Source: Chthoniobacterales bacterium
Lineage (GTDB): Bacteria; Verrucomicrobiota; Verrucomicrobiia; Chthoniobacterales; JACTMZ01
DNA: 64,000 bases
Assembly (NCBI GenBank): GCA_021463515.1
Contig: JAJTYZ010000112.1
Span: 54,891-118,890 of the forward strand
Reading direction: 5' to 3'
The translations under genes were made by a program, and so were the position numbers. Each line of letters opens with the position of its first letter. Position 1 is the first letter of the stretch. Of the stretch, positions 19,039 to 28,773 are shown one piece after another. The notes beneath the pieces are model-generated. The model had not been told where the DNA came from. It was given only the letters and a program-made list of their open reading frames with translations, and searched no databases.

Positions 19039-19923
19039 ATGCAATTAAAGTCTCTCACAGTTGCAAAGGGAGAAGAAAGTGCATTTACACTTTTGGAATT
19101 GATGGTTGTTGTAACTATTCTAACGCTACTCGCACTTTTATTGTTTCCGTCATTTAAGTTCTTGATAGAAAAAACTCAAGGTGCCGCGTGTGCAGGAAAT
19201 ATGAAGGCATTGGCGGCGGCTTTGTTTAGCTATCAGGCAGATCATAATGGTTGGTTTCCCCCAGGATATCCAGTGTCTAGCAGCTCAATTAGTGCAGCAA
19301 ACCAGCAACCGGGCATGCCGTCGCAACCCGGATTAAGCGAACTGCACTTTAAACCTTATTTGGTGCCAAGCTACCTAAAGGAAATGCCTGTCTGCCCGGG
19401 GAATAACATGACCGCTGCTGCAAAGAAAATATCTCCCAATTGGCGGAAACGTCTTAGTGATATGGGAGGTGGCTATGCAATCAATGCTTTTTATGTGCAG
19501 TGGAAACCTGTTGCGTTTCCTCCCAGAACGTGGACGTGGAATTCGACCTCACCTTATATAGCATCACAAACAGTATTTCTAACGGAAAATCTAGGGTATG
19601 CCAATGCTACATGGAGCACGGAACACTTGGATCAGGCACTTGACGCACAATCTTTGGTGGGCATCACAGGGCGCAGTCACGGGTCAGGAGGGGCACTCAA
19701 CTTTATGTTCTATGACGGCCACATTGAGGTTATCGCCCGCAACGCGCCAGAAGGCACGCCACCTGCTAAATTACAAAGTGGTCAGATGTGGATGAGATCG
19801 AATAACCCTCGAGGAAAATTCAGTTCTACAGGATCCAATGATACAATCAGAACGGTCGGTTATTTCGATCAGAACGAATTTAAAAAATACTATCCTCAAT
19901 TTTTTCCACCCGATAACCCCTAA
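19039..19923 (+). CDS. Prepilin-type N-terminal cleavage/methylation domain protein (type II pseudopilin-like)
   Basis: AFTLLELMVVVTILTLLALLLFPSF; H-X9-DG motif HGSGGALNFMFYDG. Confidence 0.9.
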   Translation: MQLKSLTVAKGEESAFTLLELMVVVTILTLLALLLFPSFKFLIEKTQGAACAGNMKALAAALFSYQADHNGWFPPGYPVSSSSISAANQQPGMPSQPGLSELHFKPYLVPSYLKEMPVCPGNNMTAAAKKISPNWRKRLSDMGGGYAINAFYVQWKPVAFPPRTWTWNSTSPYIASQTVFLTENLGYANATWSTEHLDQALDAQSLVGITGRSHGSGGALNFMFYDGHIEVIARNAPEGTPPAKLQSGQMWMRSNNPRGKFSSTGSNDTIRTVGYFDQNEFKKYYPQFFPPDNP

Positions 19924-19924
19924 A

Positions 19925-22900
19925 ATGCTCTCACCCAAATTTATTTTAATGCTAGGTTTATCGCTTGGTGCGATTCCCTCTCTCTCTGATGCCTTGGCCG
20001 TTTCGCTACCACCGGGAACAGAGATTGAAGGATCGTATAAGGAAGTCGAAGGTTCATTGGTGGCATTGCCTCCAGATTCAAATTACCCTGTGGCCGGTTC
20101 AAATTACCCTGTGACATTAAGCGGAGAGATTTCCCCGAACACACCTATTTTTGTCTTAAAGGGACGCCTAGGCACCGAACCTCGTGGTATTGTGATTGAG
20201 CTACAAGACGAGGAGGGTAAGTTTATTCCGATAGCAACGACTCTACTACCTTTCAGATTATATCCTTTGGATATTAAGTCGAATGGGAAGGTTTTCCCAC
20301 GGCATGCTATTGGTATATCTGGAGGAGAATTTTTTGTGCGCCCTAATCCGCGCCTTCTTCATCCCAAAATGTCCGAGGTAAGAAAAAAGGAATGGGAAGC
20401 TCTTCCCGATGCTGGGGAACACACTTTTACGTTTGAGGTGCGGCCAATTGATGGAGATCAGGTAGAAGTTTGGATGGATGGGTATTTTTTACGCCATTAT
20501 GATTGGCCGAAGCAAGCCGTGAAATTTAAGGTGAAATTGCCGCCCGGAGCTGCTGTGGAAAGCCTTCGACTGGAAGAACAACGCTCATCAGATTCGTTGT
20601 TGTGGCCTTGGCAACCATTGACATCCGCCGAGAAAAGGGTGGAGGGCGAAATCAAATTTTTCGATCTCAAAACTGTACCACAAGGGTTTCAATCCCTAAA
20701 CCAAACGCGGGTTTCCGGGCTTTCTCTTGAAAAGATGGGACAGGTGCGCGGAGCTATGTATGATGATCTACAAAGCTACTTTTGGCGCCGTAATGTATCC
20801 AATCGGCTCGAGGGAGAAAAACTTTTTAGTGTCCCTTTAGCCACATATTCTCAAGCGAAGGTACTCTGTGCCATCGACCCAGATAACACAAATCCTCCTT
20901 CTTTCACCATGCGTGTGACGCGCTATGGGAGAAGTCGTGGCAACGCAATGGCAGATAGTATTGTTACGGTTCCCTTGAATGATGCAAAGGATTCAACTCA
21001 TGCCGTGCAAGTAGGGACCGTCACGCTTACTCCCGGGGGGAAAGTCTTACCACTTTGGCTTGTTACAGTACCCATTAAAAACGGCTTGATACAGGATATT
21101 TTACAGGAGGATACCTTGGGGAATCGAAACTTTTCCAATGAATATAAGTATCTTGATATTGAACTCATGGAGCCTTTAGAGAAGGTGGAGGAGGCGGATG
21201 CGTTCCCCCCCCCCATGGGAATAATCCAACGATCCTGGCAACCGACCCCCTACGATTATAAAGGTTCGGATTACTTTCGATCCATGCCTCGGGCTGTAAG
21301 TAGTTCGGCACTTATATTCGGTGTACTCCTAGAAAAAAGTCCTGCCTCTCTCGTGATTCGAGCAAACACGGGACTTCAAGTTTTTTATCCAAGTGATAAT
21401 CCCGAGTGGCTTGCAACCGTAAAGGCGGATAAAGCCGCAGAATATACGTTAGACTGGGACTTTAGTGATGTAACAGGAAAAATCGTAACTTCGGGAAAGC
21501 AGGTGTTGACCCTCGCGGCGGGTGCAGAAGAAACCATAAAAGTTCCTATCAAGGAAGGTGTGGGTTGGTATGCAGTACGTTTTCGCTTGCGGCATAACAA
21601 GGAAGAATTGGTAGATTCGCGCACCTCTTTCGTCATGTTGCCGCCGGACACACGAAAGGCGGGACTGGAGTCGCCCTATTACGGATGGTGGTTTCAAAAG
21701 AATCAGCTGAGCGATGTTAAACTCTCCGAAGCTGGCCCGTTGCTGCAGCGATTGGGAATACGTCGTGCGGGTTTAGCGGATGACATGCCGGAGAATGAGA
21801 GCCTCAAATATGGTATTACGGGTTCTACGATTGAATGGGGGGCTGGGAGAAAGGCACTGGAGATGTATCAGAGTGGTAAAAAGCCTCTCCCCGAGGTGAT
21901 TAATTTTTTAGAGGAAGCAATTCGTGAAGACCTTAAAAAATGGCCATCGATAGATCGGATGAATGTCTTTCACGAAAGTGGAGGTAGCGGGGCTCCTTTT
22001 CCTGCGGAGATTTGGGGAGAATCGGCCCGTACGGTAGGACCTGGCTTTGAAGATGAAAACTCTCCCCAAGCACTCATGCAGCGTGAAGCCAATAATGCCA
22101 ATGAAAGTACAAAGTCGGTTAATACCATGGGGTGGTCGAAGTCGGAGCAGGAAGGTTGGAAAAAAACTTGGCCGGCTCGCATGCAGTATCTCGAAGCCAT
22201 GGCCAAAATGGTGCGAGAAAAATTTCCGCAATTGAAGCTGCAATATGGCAATGATGGCAACAGCTTAAGAATTGTAGGTGAAATTTTCCGGCAAAAATTT
22301 CCGCGCAAGTACATTGACACCATTGCTATTGAGGATTTGGGGCAGACGATAACACCGGAGAGCCCACGTATGGGAGCCATTCATTCCGCTTGGTTTCTAC
22401 GAGAGGTCGCCCGTCGCATGGGATATGGTGATATTCCTATCACGGCTACGACCGAGTGGATTGGGCGCATGACCGAGCGTTTGGGTCTGGAAACTCAAGC
22501 TGAATGGAAAGTACGCGATGCATTATTAGCTCTGGCCTACGGCATGGACACCATCAGCATTGGCGGTTTGAATGATGCCAGCAGCGGATATTATCAATCC
22601 ATCTGGGCCAATGGCGGCTTGTGTTTTCGCTACCCCACCATGGCACCGAAGCCGGCTTATCTGGCTGTCGCCATATTAACACAGGTCTTGGATCAGGCAA
22701 AGTTTCAGCGTTTCGTCCCCACCGGCTCGACGGTTCTTTATGTTCAGGAGTTTAAACACGGAGATGATTGGATTTATGCCATTTGGACTCCCAGAGGAAC
22801 GCGGCACACGACCTTAGAATTTCCCACAGATACCGAGCGAATGCTTACGGATTTGTATGGGAGGGAATCGAAGCTCCAAGGAAAAACCCTCGAGCTGACG

Positions 22901-23551
22901 GCTGGTACCGCAGTGCACTATCTAAGGTCGAAAGACCCCGTGAAAAATGTCGTGGCCGGTGTTGCAGCATTTCCGGAGGATCCAAGGCCACCTAAAGAGG
23001 TGGAGACAACGATTCCTTTGGAAAGTCTGTCGGAAATTTCCATTATTTCTAACAAAGGGCGTGAAAAAAAATACTTTCTCCGAGAAGGTGAGTTTGAATT
23101 ACGGGAGGTGGATGATTTGGAAATGGGGAAATGCCTTGAGCTGGAACTGAAGCCGAAAACCCCATTGAAATGGGATATGGAAGAGGAATATGCGTATTTA
23201 AAATTAACACATCCGGTAGCTACAACCGCGAAAAACGCGGGAATTTGGGTTAAAGGCAATGGAAGCTGGGGACAGGTAGATATTTGGAAGAGTCGTTCTT
23301 GGGGGCCTTGGGCGGACAATGGAAACCTACACTACAATTGGCCTGCACAAGGAAAGCTGAATTTTGATGGATGGAATTTTATCACCTTCCCCTATTACGA
23401 TTGGGTCAATGAAATACAGGAAGGCACTCCGGCTATGAAAAATACTGTCGAAGGCCTTTTCTTGACGATACCCCGTAAAACGATTGTCGGTGTAAAAACC
23501 GTCCCCGTGGAAAACCTCAAAATTCGCTTTAAGGGTATGACATTATTTTAG
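19925..23551 (+). CDS. Giant secreted protein, putative glycoside hydrolase (1237 aa), paralogue of 12939-17036
   Basis: Signal peptide from ATG 19925; MNVFHESGGSG, KYIDTIAIEDLGQ, GLETQAEWKVRDALLALAYGMDTISIGG align to the other giant protein. Confidence 0.6.
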   Translation: MLSPKFILMLGLSLGAIPSLSDALAVSLPPGTEIEGSYKEVEGSLVALPPDSNYPVAGSNYPVTLSGEISPNTPIFVLKGRLGTEPRGIVIELQDEEGKFIPIATTLLPFRLYPLDIKSNGKVFPRHAIGISGGEFFVRPNPRLLHPKMSEVRKKEWEALPDAGEHTFTFEVRPIDGDQVEVWMDGYFLRHYDWPKQAVKFKVKLPPGAAVESLRLEEQRSSDSLLWPWQPLTSAEKRVEGEIKFFDLKTVPQGFQSLNQTRVSGLSLEKMGQVRGAMYDDLQSYFWRRNVSNRLEGEKLFSVPLATYSQAKVLCAIDPDNTNPPSFTMRVTRYGRSRGNAMADSIVTVPLNDAKDSTHAVQVGTVTLTPGGKVLPLWLVTVPIKNGLIQDILQEDTLGNRNFSNEYKYLDIELMEPLEKVEEADAFPPPMGIIQRSWQPTPYDYKGSDYFRSMPRAVSSSALIFGVLLEKSPASLVIRANTGLQVFYPSDNPEWLATVKADKAAEYTLDWDFSDVTGKIVTSGKQVLTLAAGAEETIKVPIKEGVGWYAVRFRLRHNKEELVDSRTSFVMLPPDTRKAGLESPYYGWWFQKNQLSDVKLSEAGPLLQRLGIRRAGLADDMPENESLKYGITGSTIEWGAGRKALEMYQSGKKPLPEVINFLEEAIREDLKKWPSIDRMNVFHESGGSGAPFPAEIWGESARTVGPGFEDENSPQALMQREANNANESTKSVNTMGWSKSEQEGWKKTWPARMQYLEAMAKMVREKFPQLKLQYGNDGNSLRIVGEIFRQKFPRKYIDTIAIEDLGQTITPESPRMGAIHSAWFLREVARRMGYGDIPITATTEWIGRMTERLGLETQAEWKVRDALLALAYGMDTISIGGLNDASSGYYQSIWANGGLCFRYPTMAPKPAYLAVAILTQVLDQAKFQRFVPTGSTVLYVQEFKHGDDWIYAIWTPRGTRHTTLEFPTDTERMLTDLYGRESKLQGKTLELTAGTAVHYLRSKDPVKNVVAGVAAFPEDPRPPKEVETTIPLESLSEISIISNKGREKKYFLREGEFELREVDDLEMGKCLELELKPKTPLKWDMEEEYAYLKLTHPVATTAKNAGIWVKGNGSWGQVDIWKSRSWGPWADNGNLHYNWPAQGKLNFDGWNFITFPYYDWVNEIQEGTPAMKNTVEGLFLTIPRKTIVGVKTVPVENLKIRFKGMTLF

Positions 23552-23581
23552 GTTCCACCTCTCGCGGACGAAGGTATCTTT

Positions 23582-24955
23582 CTATTGAACTGCAGACCCA
23601 CCGTCCCTCAATATCTGGCGTAATTTATCTGTATTTACCTCCGCAAAACCGACCGATCCATTCATCGCCAGATACGCTGCTACGCCGGCGGCTTCGCCTG
23701 TTTGATTCATATTGATCATCACACGTATGGCTGCATGTGCCGTTTCATCGGAATCAATCATTCTTCCGGCGATAATCAAATTGGGGAATTGGCCACCTTG
23801 AGGGAGCATGGCGGAATAAGGCACCTGATAAAATTTGGGGTCTTCCTCCATCGGTTCACGCCACATGGATTCTTTCGTAGGAAGCCCAGGGCAAGCTAAC
23901 CGTTGTGTGCCGTCAAGGTACATAAGTGTAATCCCAGCACCATTAGGGTGATGCAAATCGGCGGGATATGTGCCGTTGGCGATGGCATCGTCAAATTGCA
24001 TTCCTCGCAGCAATTCATCACCGGTTAAATGCCGCTGACAACGGACATGCCGTGTTTCACGCACACCGATGCTTGACGGCAGTTGCACAAGAACGGGATC
24101 AGCGTTTGGGCAATATCTTCGCAGCATATCCATCATTGCACGCACTTGCCGCCGGCCTTCAATTTCGGCAGCAGTCAATTGACCGGCTTTTGACATATCC
24201 ATGGAAACTCGACTTGCGGAGAGCATATGAACATCAATCGCTCCCGGAAGTTCGGCTCCCCAGATAAAGGTCTCCGGCAAGTCATATTCCTGCCTATGTT
24301 CGCTATACAACTTGCTTAAATCATAAAATTTCTCAACATCGCTCCAGCGTGCAATTTTGGCGCAGGTCGTTCCTGGTTGCAGACGGTTGGCATAAAACGT
24401 TTCTAATCCCAGCCGTGCTGCCAAATCTCCATCGCCACTGGCGTCAATAAACACCTTCGCCAAAATCACTCCGCGTCCGTCCTTATTCTCGACGATGATG
24501 CCAGCCAGCTCCCCATCCCTCACATACGGCATACAAAACAAAGTATGGAGAAACGGCTGCACCCCGCCTTCTGTCAGCATTTCATCCAGCTCAATTTTCA
24601 GCTCATCGGTATTCAAAATAAAATACGCCGGATTATGCCCGTGATTCCGGCTATTCTTCACCGTGATGGCATGGCGTTTTTTAAGCCGTTCTATTGTCTC
24701 TTCGGTTAGCCCGGCAATGATCTGATTTTCACCGGTCGCATCGTACAGCGAGTGCCAGATGTTGACCATGGCGTTTGTGGCAACGCCACCAAAGCAGTTT
24801 TGCCCTTCCACAATGGCCACACGTAATCCCAATCTGGCAGCACGTAACGCCGCAAAAGCACCGGTACAACTTCCGCCAACGACGCATAAATCAGTCTCAT
24901 GAATAACGGGTAATTCTCGGGCCGGTTCTAATATTTTTTCGGTAAGTTTTTGCAT
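23582..24955 (-). CDS. FAD-dependent oxidoreductase
   Basis: DLCVVGGSCTGAFAALRAARLGLRVAIVEGQNCFGGVATNAMVNIWH; VFIDASGDGDLAARLG. Confidence 0.88.
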   Translation of the reverse strand: MQKLTEKILEPARELPVIHETDLCVVGGSCTGAFAALRAARLGLRVAIVEGQNCFGGVATNAMVNIWHSLYDATGENQIIAGLTEETIERLKKRHAITVKNSRNHGHNPAYFILNTDELKIELDEMLTEGGVQPFLHTLFCMPYVRDGELAGIIVENKDGRGVILAKVFIDASGDGDLAARLGLETFYANRLQPGTTCAKIARWSDVEKFYDLSKLYSEHRQEYDLPETFIWGAELPGAIDVHMLSASRVSMDMSKAGQLTAAEIEGRRQVRAMMDMLRRYCPNADPVLVQLPSSIGVRETRHVRCQRHLTGDELLRGMQFDDAIANGTYPADLHHPNGAGITLMYLDGTQRLACPGLPTKESMWREPMEEDPKFYQVPYSAMLPQGGQFPNLIIAGRMIDSDETAHAAIRVMINMNQTGEAAGVAAYLAMNGSVGFAEVNTDKLRQILRDGGSAVQ

Positions 24956-25192
24956 AAGGCTTAAAAAAGCATTCCAGCCTGTAAGTGTTGAGACAATAAA
25001 AAATGGCAGCGAAATAGAGTAGTCGTTGCGCCAAGGACCATAGCACTCTAAGGTTGATTATTGCTCCTCCTTTTTAGACCACTTTAACAAGCCATATTCG
25101 CTTCGCCCTTATAACTCACAATGCGAGGCCATGTTTCCATCCGTATGTCATTCTACTTGACACAATATGGCCCTGATTTCAAAAGGCATGTC

Positions 25193-27337
25193 CTACATGC
25201 TTTCTTTATCTTCCAATCTCGCGATGAGGCGGCGGGCGGCTTCGGGGATTAAGGTGCCGGGGCCAAAAATCTCGGCAGCCCCATTTTCACGGAGATAATC
25301 GTAATCCTGCGCGGGAATAACACCGCCAATGACGACAAGAATATCGGGACGCCCAAGCTTTTTGAGTTCTTCCACTAACTGCGGCAAGAGAGTTTTGTGT
25401 CCGCCGGCGAGCGAGCTAAATCCTACGACATGCACGTCGTTTTCTACGGCTTGTTTGGCTGTTTCTTCGGGGGTCTGGAAAAGCGGCCCAATATCGACAT
25501 CGAAGCCAAGGTCGGCATAAGCCGTCGCGACAACTTTGGCTCCACGATCGTGACCATCTTGTCCCATTTTTGCGACGAGGATACGAGGGCGACGTCCGTG
25601 ATTTTTTTCAAACGCTTCGCATAAGCGGCGAACTTCTGCGATTTGCTTGTTCTCGCCGAACTCGCGTCCATAGACGCCGGAAATAGAACGCACCACGGCC
25701 ATGTGGCGACCATACACTTTTTCCATGGCATCGGAAATCTCTCCGAGTGAAGCACGCGCTCGGGCGGCATCTACCGCGAGATCCAGCAGGTTGCCGGTAT
25801 CATTTTTAGCGGCTTCAGTGAGGGCTTGGAGAGCTTTTGTCACCTGCGCTGAATCACGTTCGGCCCGCATTTTTTGAAGCTGCGCCACCTGTTCTTCACG
25901 CACCGCCGTATTGTCCACCTCGAGAATTTCTAATTCTTCCTCCTTCTCAAGTTTGTTTTTATTAACTCCTAAAATCACTTCGCGTCCGGAATCAATTTGT
26001 GCCTGACGCCGAGCCGCTGCTTCCTCGATGCGCATTTTCGGCAGGCCCGTACCAATGGCCTTGGCCATTCCGCCGAGTTTTTCAATTTCGACGATATGAT
26101 CCCACGCACGAACCATCAGGTCACGCGTAAGGCTTTCGACATAATAGGAGCCGCCCCATGGATCCACGGTGCGGCAAATGCCGGTTTCATCCTGCAAGAA
26201 AAGCTGGGTATTGCGGGCAATGCGGGCAGAAAAATCGGTCGGCAAGGCAATGGCCTCATCAAGGGAGTTGGTGTGCAAAGATTGTGTTCCCCCAAAGGCT
26301 GCCGCCATGGCTTCCACGCAGGTACGGATGACGTTGTTAAATGGGTCTTGCTCGGTCAGGCTCCAACCGGACGTTTGCGAGTGAGTGCGTAGGGCAAGAG
26401 ATTTGGAATTCTTGGCACCAAGTCCCTTGAGAAGTTTTGCCCAAAGCACGCGGGCCGCACGCATTTTGGCGATTTCCATGAACATGTTTTTTCCCTGCGC
26501 CCAGAAAAACGACAGACGCGGCGCAAAGGCGTCAATGGGAATGCCCGCCCGCAGTCCGGCACGCACATATTCCACGCCATCGGCCAAGGTGTAAGCCATT
26601 TCAAGATCGGCTGTGGCACCGGCTTCCTGCATGTGATAGCCGGAAATACTAATGCTATTGAACTTCGGCATGTGTTGCGATGTGTAGGCAAAGATGTCCG
26701 CAATGATACGCATGGAAGCTTCGGGCGGGTAAATGTAAGTATTCCGCACCATGTATTCCTTGAGAATATCGTTCTGAATCGTACCCGTGAGTTTTTCTAA
26801 ACTCACTCCCTGCTCCTCCGCCGCCACGATGTAGAAAGCCATGATGGGCAGAACGGCACCATTCATCGTCATGGAAACCGACATGCGATCGAGAGGAATT
26901 CCATCGAAAAGCATTTTCATATCGAGAACGGAATCCACCGCGACACCGGCTTTACCGACATCGCCCACGACACGCGGATGGTCGGAGTCGTAGCCACGGT
27001 GCGTGGCCAAATCGAAGGCAATGGAAAGCCCCATTTGCCCCGCCGCGAGATTGCGACGATAAAAGGCATTGCTTTCACGAGCTGTTGAGAATCCCGCATA
27101 TTGCCGAACCGTCCATGGACGCGTCACATACATGGTCGCATACGGACCTCGCAAATACGGCGGGATTCCGGCGGTAAAACCCAGTTGGGGGCATGTTGCA
27201 AGATCATCCGCACGATAAACCGGCTGCACCTCGATTTGTTCCATCGTCATCCACTTCGGTGCCGATTGGGGCAAGCGAGCGGGCGTGTTGTTTTCAACTT
27301 CCAACGGAAGGCGAGAAAAATCAGGGAAGGTATTCAT
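25193..27337 (-). CDS. mutB: Methylmalonyl-CoA mutase large subunit
   Basis: [49 protein letters not shown]12-binding [16 protein letters not shown] at 27337 (ATGA overlap with small-subunit stop). Confidence 0.97.
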   Translation of the reverse strand: MNTFPDFSRLPLEVENNTPARLPQSAPKWMTMEQIEVQPVYRADDLATCPQLGFTAGIPPYLRGPYATMYVTRPWTVRQYAGFSTARESNAFYRRNLAAGQMGLSIAFDLATHRGYDSDHPRVVGDVGKAGVAVDSVLDMKMLFDGIPLDRMSVSMTMNGAVLPIMAFYIVAAEEQGVSLEKLTGTIQNDILKEYMVRNTYIYPPEASMRIIADIFAYTSQHMPKFNSISISGYHMQEAGATADLEMAYTLADGVEYVRAGLRAGIPIDAFAPRLSFFWAQGKNMFMEIAKMRAARVLWAKLLKGLGAKNSKSLALRTHSQTSGWSLTEQDPFNNVIRTCVEAMAAAFGGTQSLHTNSLDEAIALPTDFSARIARNTQLFLQDETGICRTVDPWGGSYYVESLTRDLMVRAWDHIVEIEKLGGMAKAIGTGLPKMRIEEAAARRQAQIDSGREVILGVNKNKLEKEEELEILEVDNTAVREEQVAQLQKMRAERDSAQVTKALQALTEAAKNDTGNLLDLAVDAARARASLGEISDAMEKVYGRHMAVVRSISGVYGREFGENKQIAEVRRLCEAFEKNHGRRPRILVAKMGQDGHDRGAKVVATAYADLGFDVDIGPLFQTPEETAKQAVENDVHVVGFSSLAGGHKTLLPQLVEELKKLGRPDILVVIGGVIPAQDYDYLRENGAAEIFGPGTLIPEAARRLIARLEDKESM

Positions 27338-28773
27338 AGTGCAATTCCTAAAGTTTTTTGCCATGCCGTGAGGAAGGCACCGCAGTCGGCCTTCAGGTGA
27401 ATAAAATCGGCGATGCCTGCGGACTTAAAACTCTCCACATCTCCCGAGGGATAACCTGCGAGAAACACCGGCATCGTGCCCGCCATTTCCGCCAAAACCG
27501 CCGATACAAGATCGGGATAAGTTTCATCCGTCGAACAAAGCACCGCCGCCAATGCTCCTGACTCCCGTGCAGCTCGAACAGCATTGGAAGCTGTTTCAAA
27601 ACCGGTAGGATAAAGCACGTCAAATCCGCCAGACTCGAGAAATCCTCGCACAAAATCCGCCCGCGCTTTGTGCTGTTTAAGCGGTCCCATGGTGAGAAGA
27701 AAAACTTTCGGTAACCCGCCGTGTTTCTCCGCGTAAGTCCAAGCATTGTGACGCAAGTTTTCAAAATGCCCCGCAAGGCGCGTGGTAGCCGTGCTCTTAG
27801 TGGGCGCCAAGGGCTTTTCCAAGGGATTGGCGTATTGATTCACCCCCACCATCACGCGGCGACGATTGGAGAGGGAAGATCGTTGAGCCTTCGCGGATGC
27901 CGCAGTATCAACAACCTCAGATTTTTGAAAATCTGCCCAAGCCAGCTCGGCGATTTCACGTGTAAGGTTTTCGACGAACCACGAGCCGCCAGCAGGATCA
28001 CACACCGCCGCCGCATGACATTCATCACGCAAAATCAACTGCGTGTTGAGTGCGAGCCGACGCGAAAATGCATCGGGCTCACGAAACACCTCGTCAAAGG
28101 GCGAAACAACGAGGCTGTTGCATCCGCCAAAAATAGCGGCACAAGCAGAAACCGTAGAACGCAGCATATTCGTGTGAGGATCAAGGGATGATTGCTGCCA
28201 ATGCGAAACACGAGCATGAATAATCATGCGAGCCACTTCCGGCGATCCCCCACTCGCGGTAACAATACGGGCCCATCCATAACGTGCCGCACGTAGTTTC
28301 GCTAGAGCGACAAAAAACTCTCCACCTGCCGCGAATGTGAAACGCAAACATCGAGCCGCTTCATCCACGGATTTTCCTTCGGTCACTCCCCGTCGAAGTT
28401 CCTTGAGCCCTTCAGCCCATGCGTGAGCAACTTCTTGCACTGCGGTTCCACCGTCTTCGTGAATTTGATGCGCATCCACCTCGACACAACCTCTCGGCAG
28501 CGGAGTCACGCCGTCCGTAACAATCTCCCATGCGGCAGACTCCTTGGCTCCGCGAATGTAAGGAAACACCCCGGGATCATTCTCCGATCCCGCAAGCGCA
28601 CGAAAATGATCACGTTGATAAATCGGATCAATCGTCAAGCCGTCCGACGTGCGCGTTGACAGCTTATCAAGCGGCTTGCCTTTCAAGGTCGCTTCCGCTG
28701 CGGCGCGCCATTGCGCGATGGTTGCCCCTTCAAATTCCGAAACATCGAGTTTTTCCGTAAAAAGTTCACTCAT
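27334..28773 (-). CDS. mutA: Methylmalonyl-CoA mutase small subunit
   Basis: Homologous mutase domain with degenerate C-terminal B12-binding region lacking DxHxxG; adjacent to large subunit. Confidence 0.93.
   Translation of the reverse strand: MSELFTEKLDVSEFEGATIAQWRAAAEATLKGKPLDKLSTRTSDGLTIDPIYQRDHFRALAGSENDPGVFPYIRGAKESAAWEIVTDGVTPLPRGCVEVDAHQIHEDGGTAVQEVAHAWAEGLKELRRGVTEGKSVDEAARCLRFTFAAGGEFFVALAKLRAARYGWARIVTASGGSPEVARMIIHARVSHWQQSSLDPHTNMLRSTVSACAAIFGGCNSLVVSPFDEVFREPDAFSRRLALNTQLILRDECHAAAVCDPAGGSWFVENLTREIAELAWADFQKSEVVDTAASAKAQRSSLSNRRRVMVGVNQYANPLEKPLAPTKSTATTRLAGHFENLRHNAWTYAEKHGGLPKVFLLTMGPLKQHKARADFVRGFLESGGFDVLYPTGFETASNAVRAARESGALAAVLCSTDETYPDLVSAVLAEMAGTMPVFLAGYPSGDVESFKSAGIADFIHLKADCGAFLTAWQKTLGIAL

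Noticed and set aside
20080-20114. Short direct repeat encoding SNYPVAGSNYPV
   Set aside because: A small in-frame duplication inside a coding region; no evidence of a functional element
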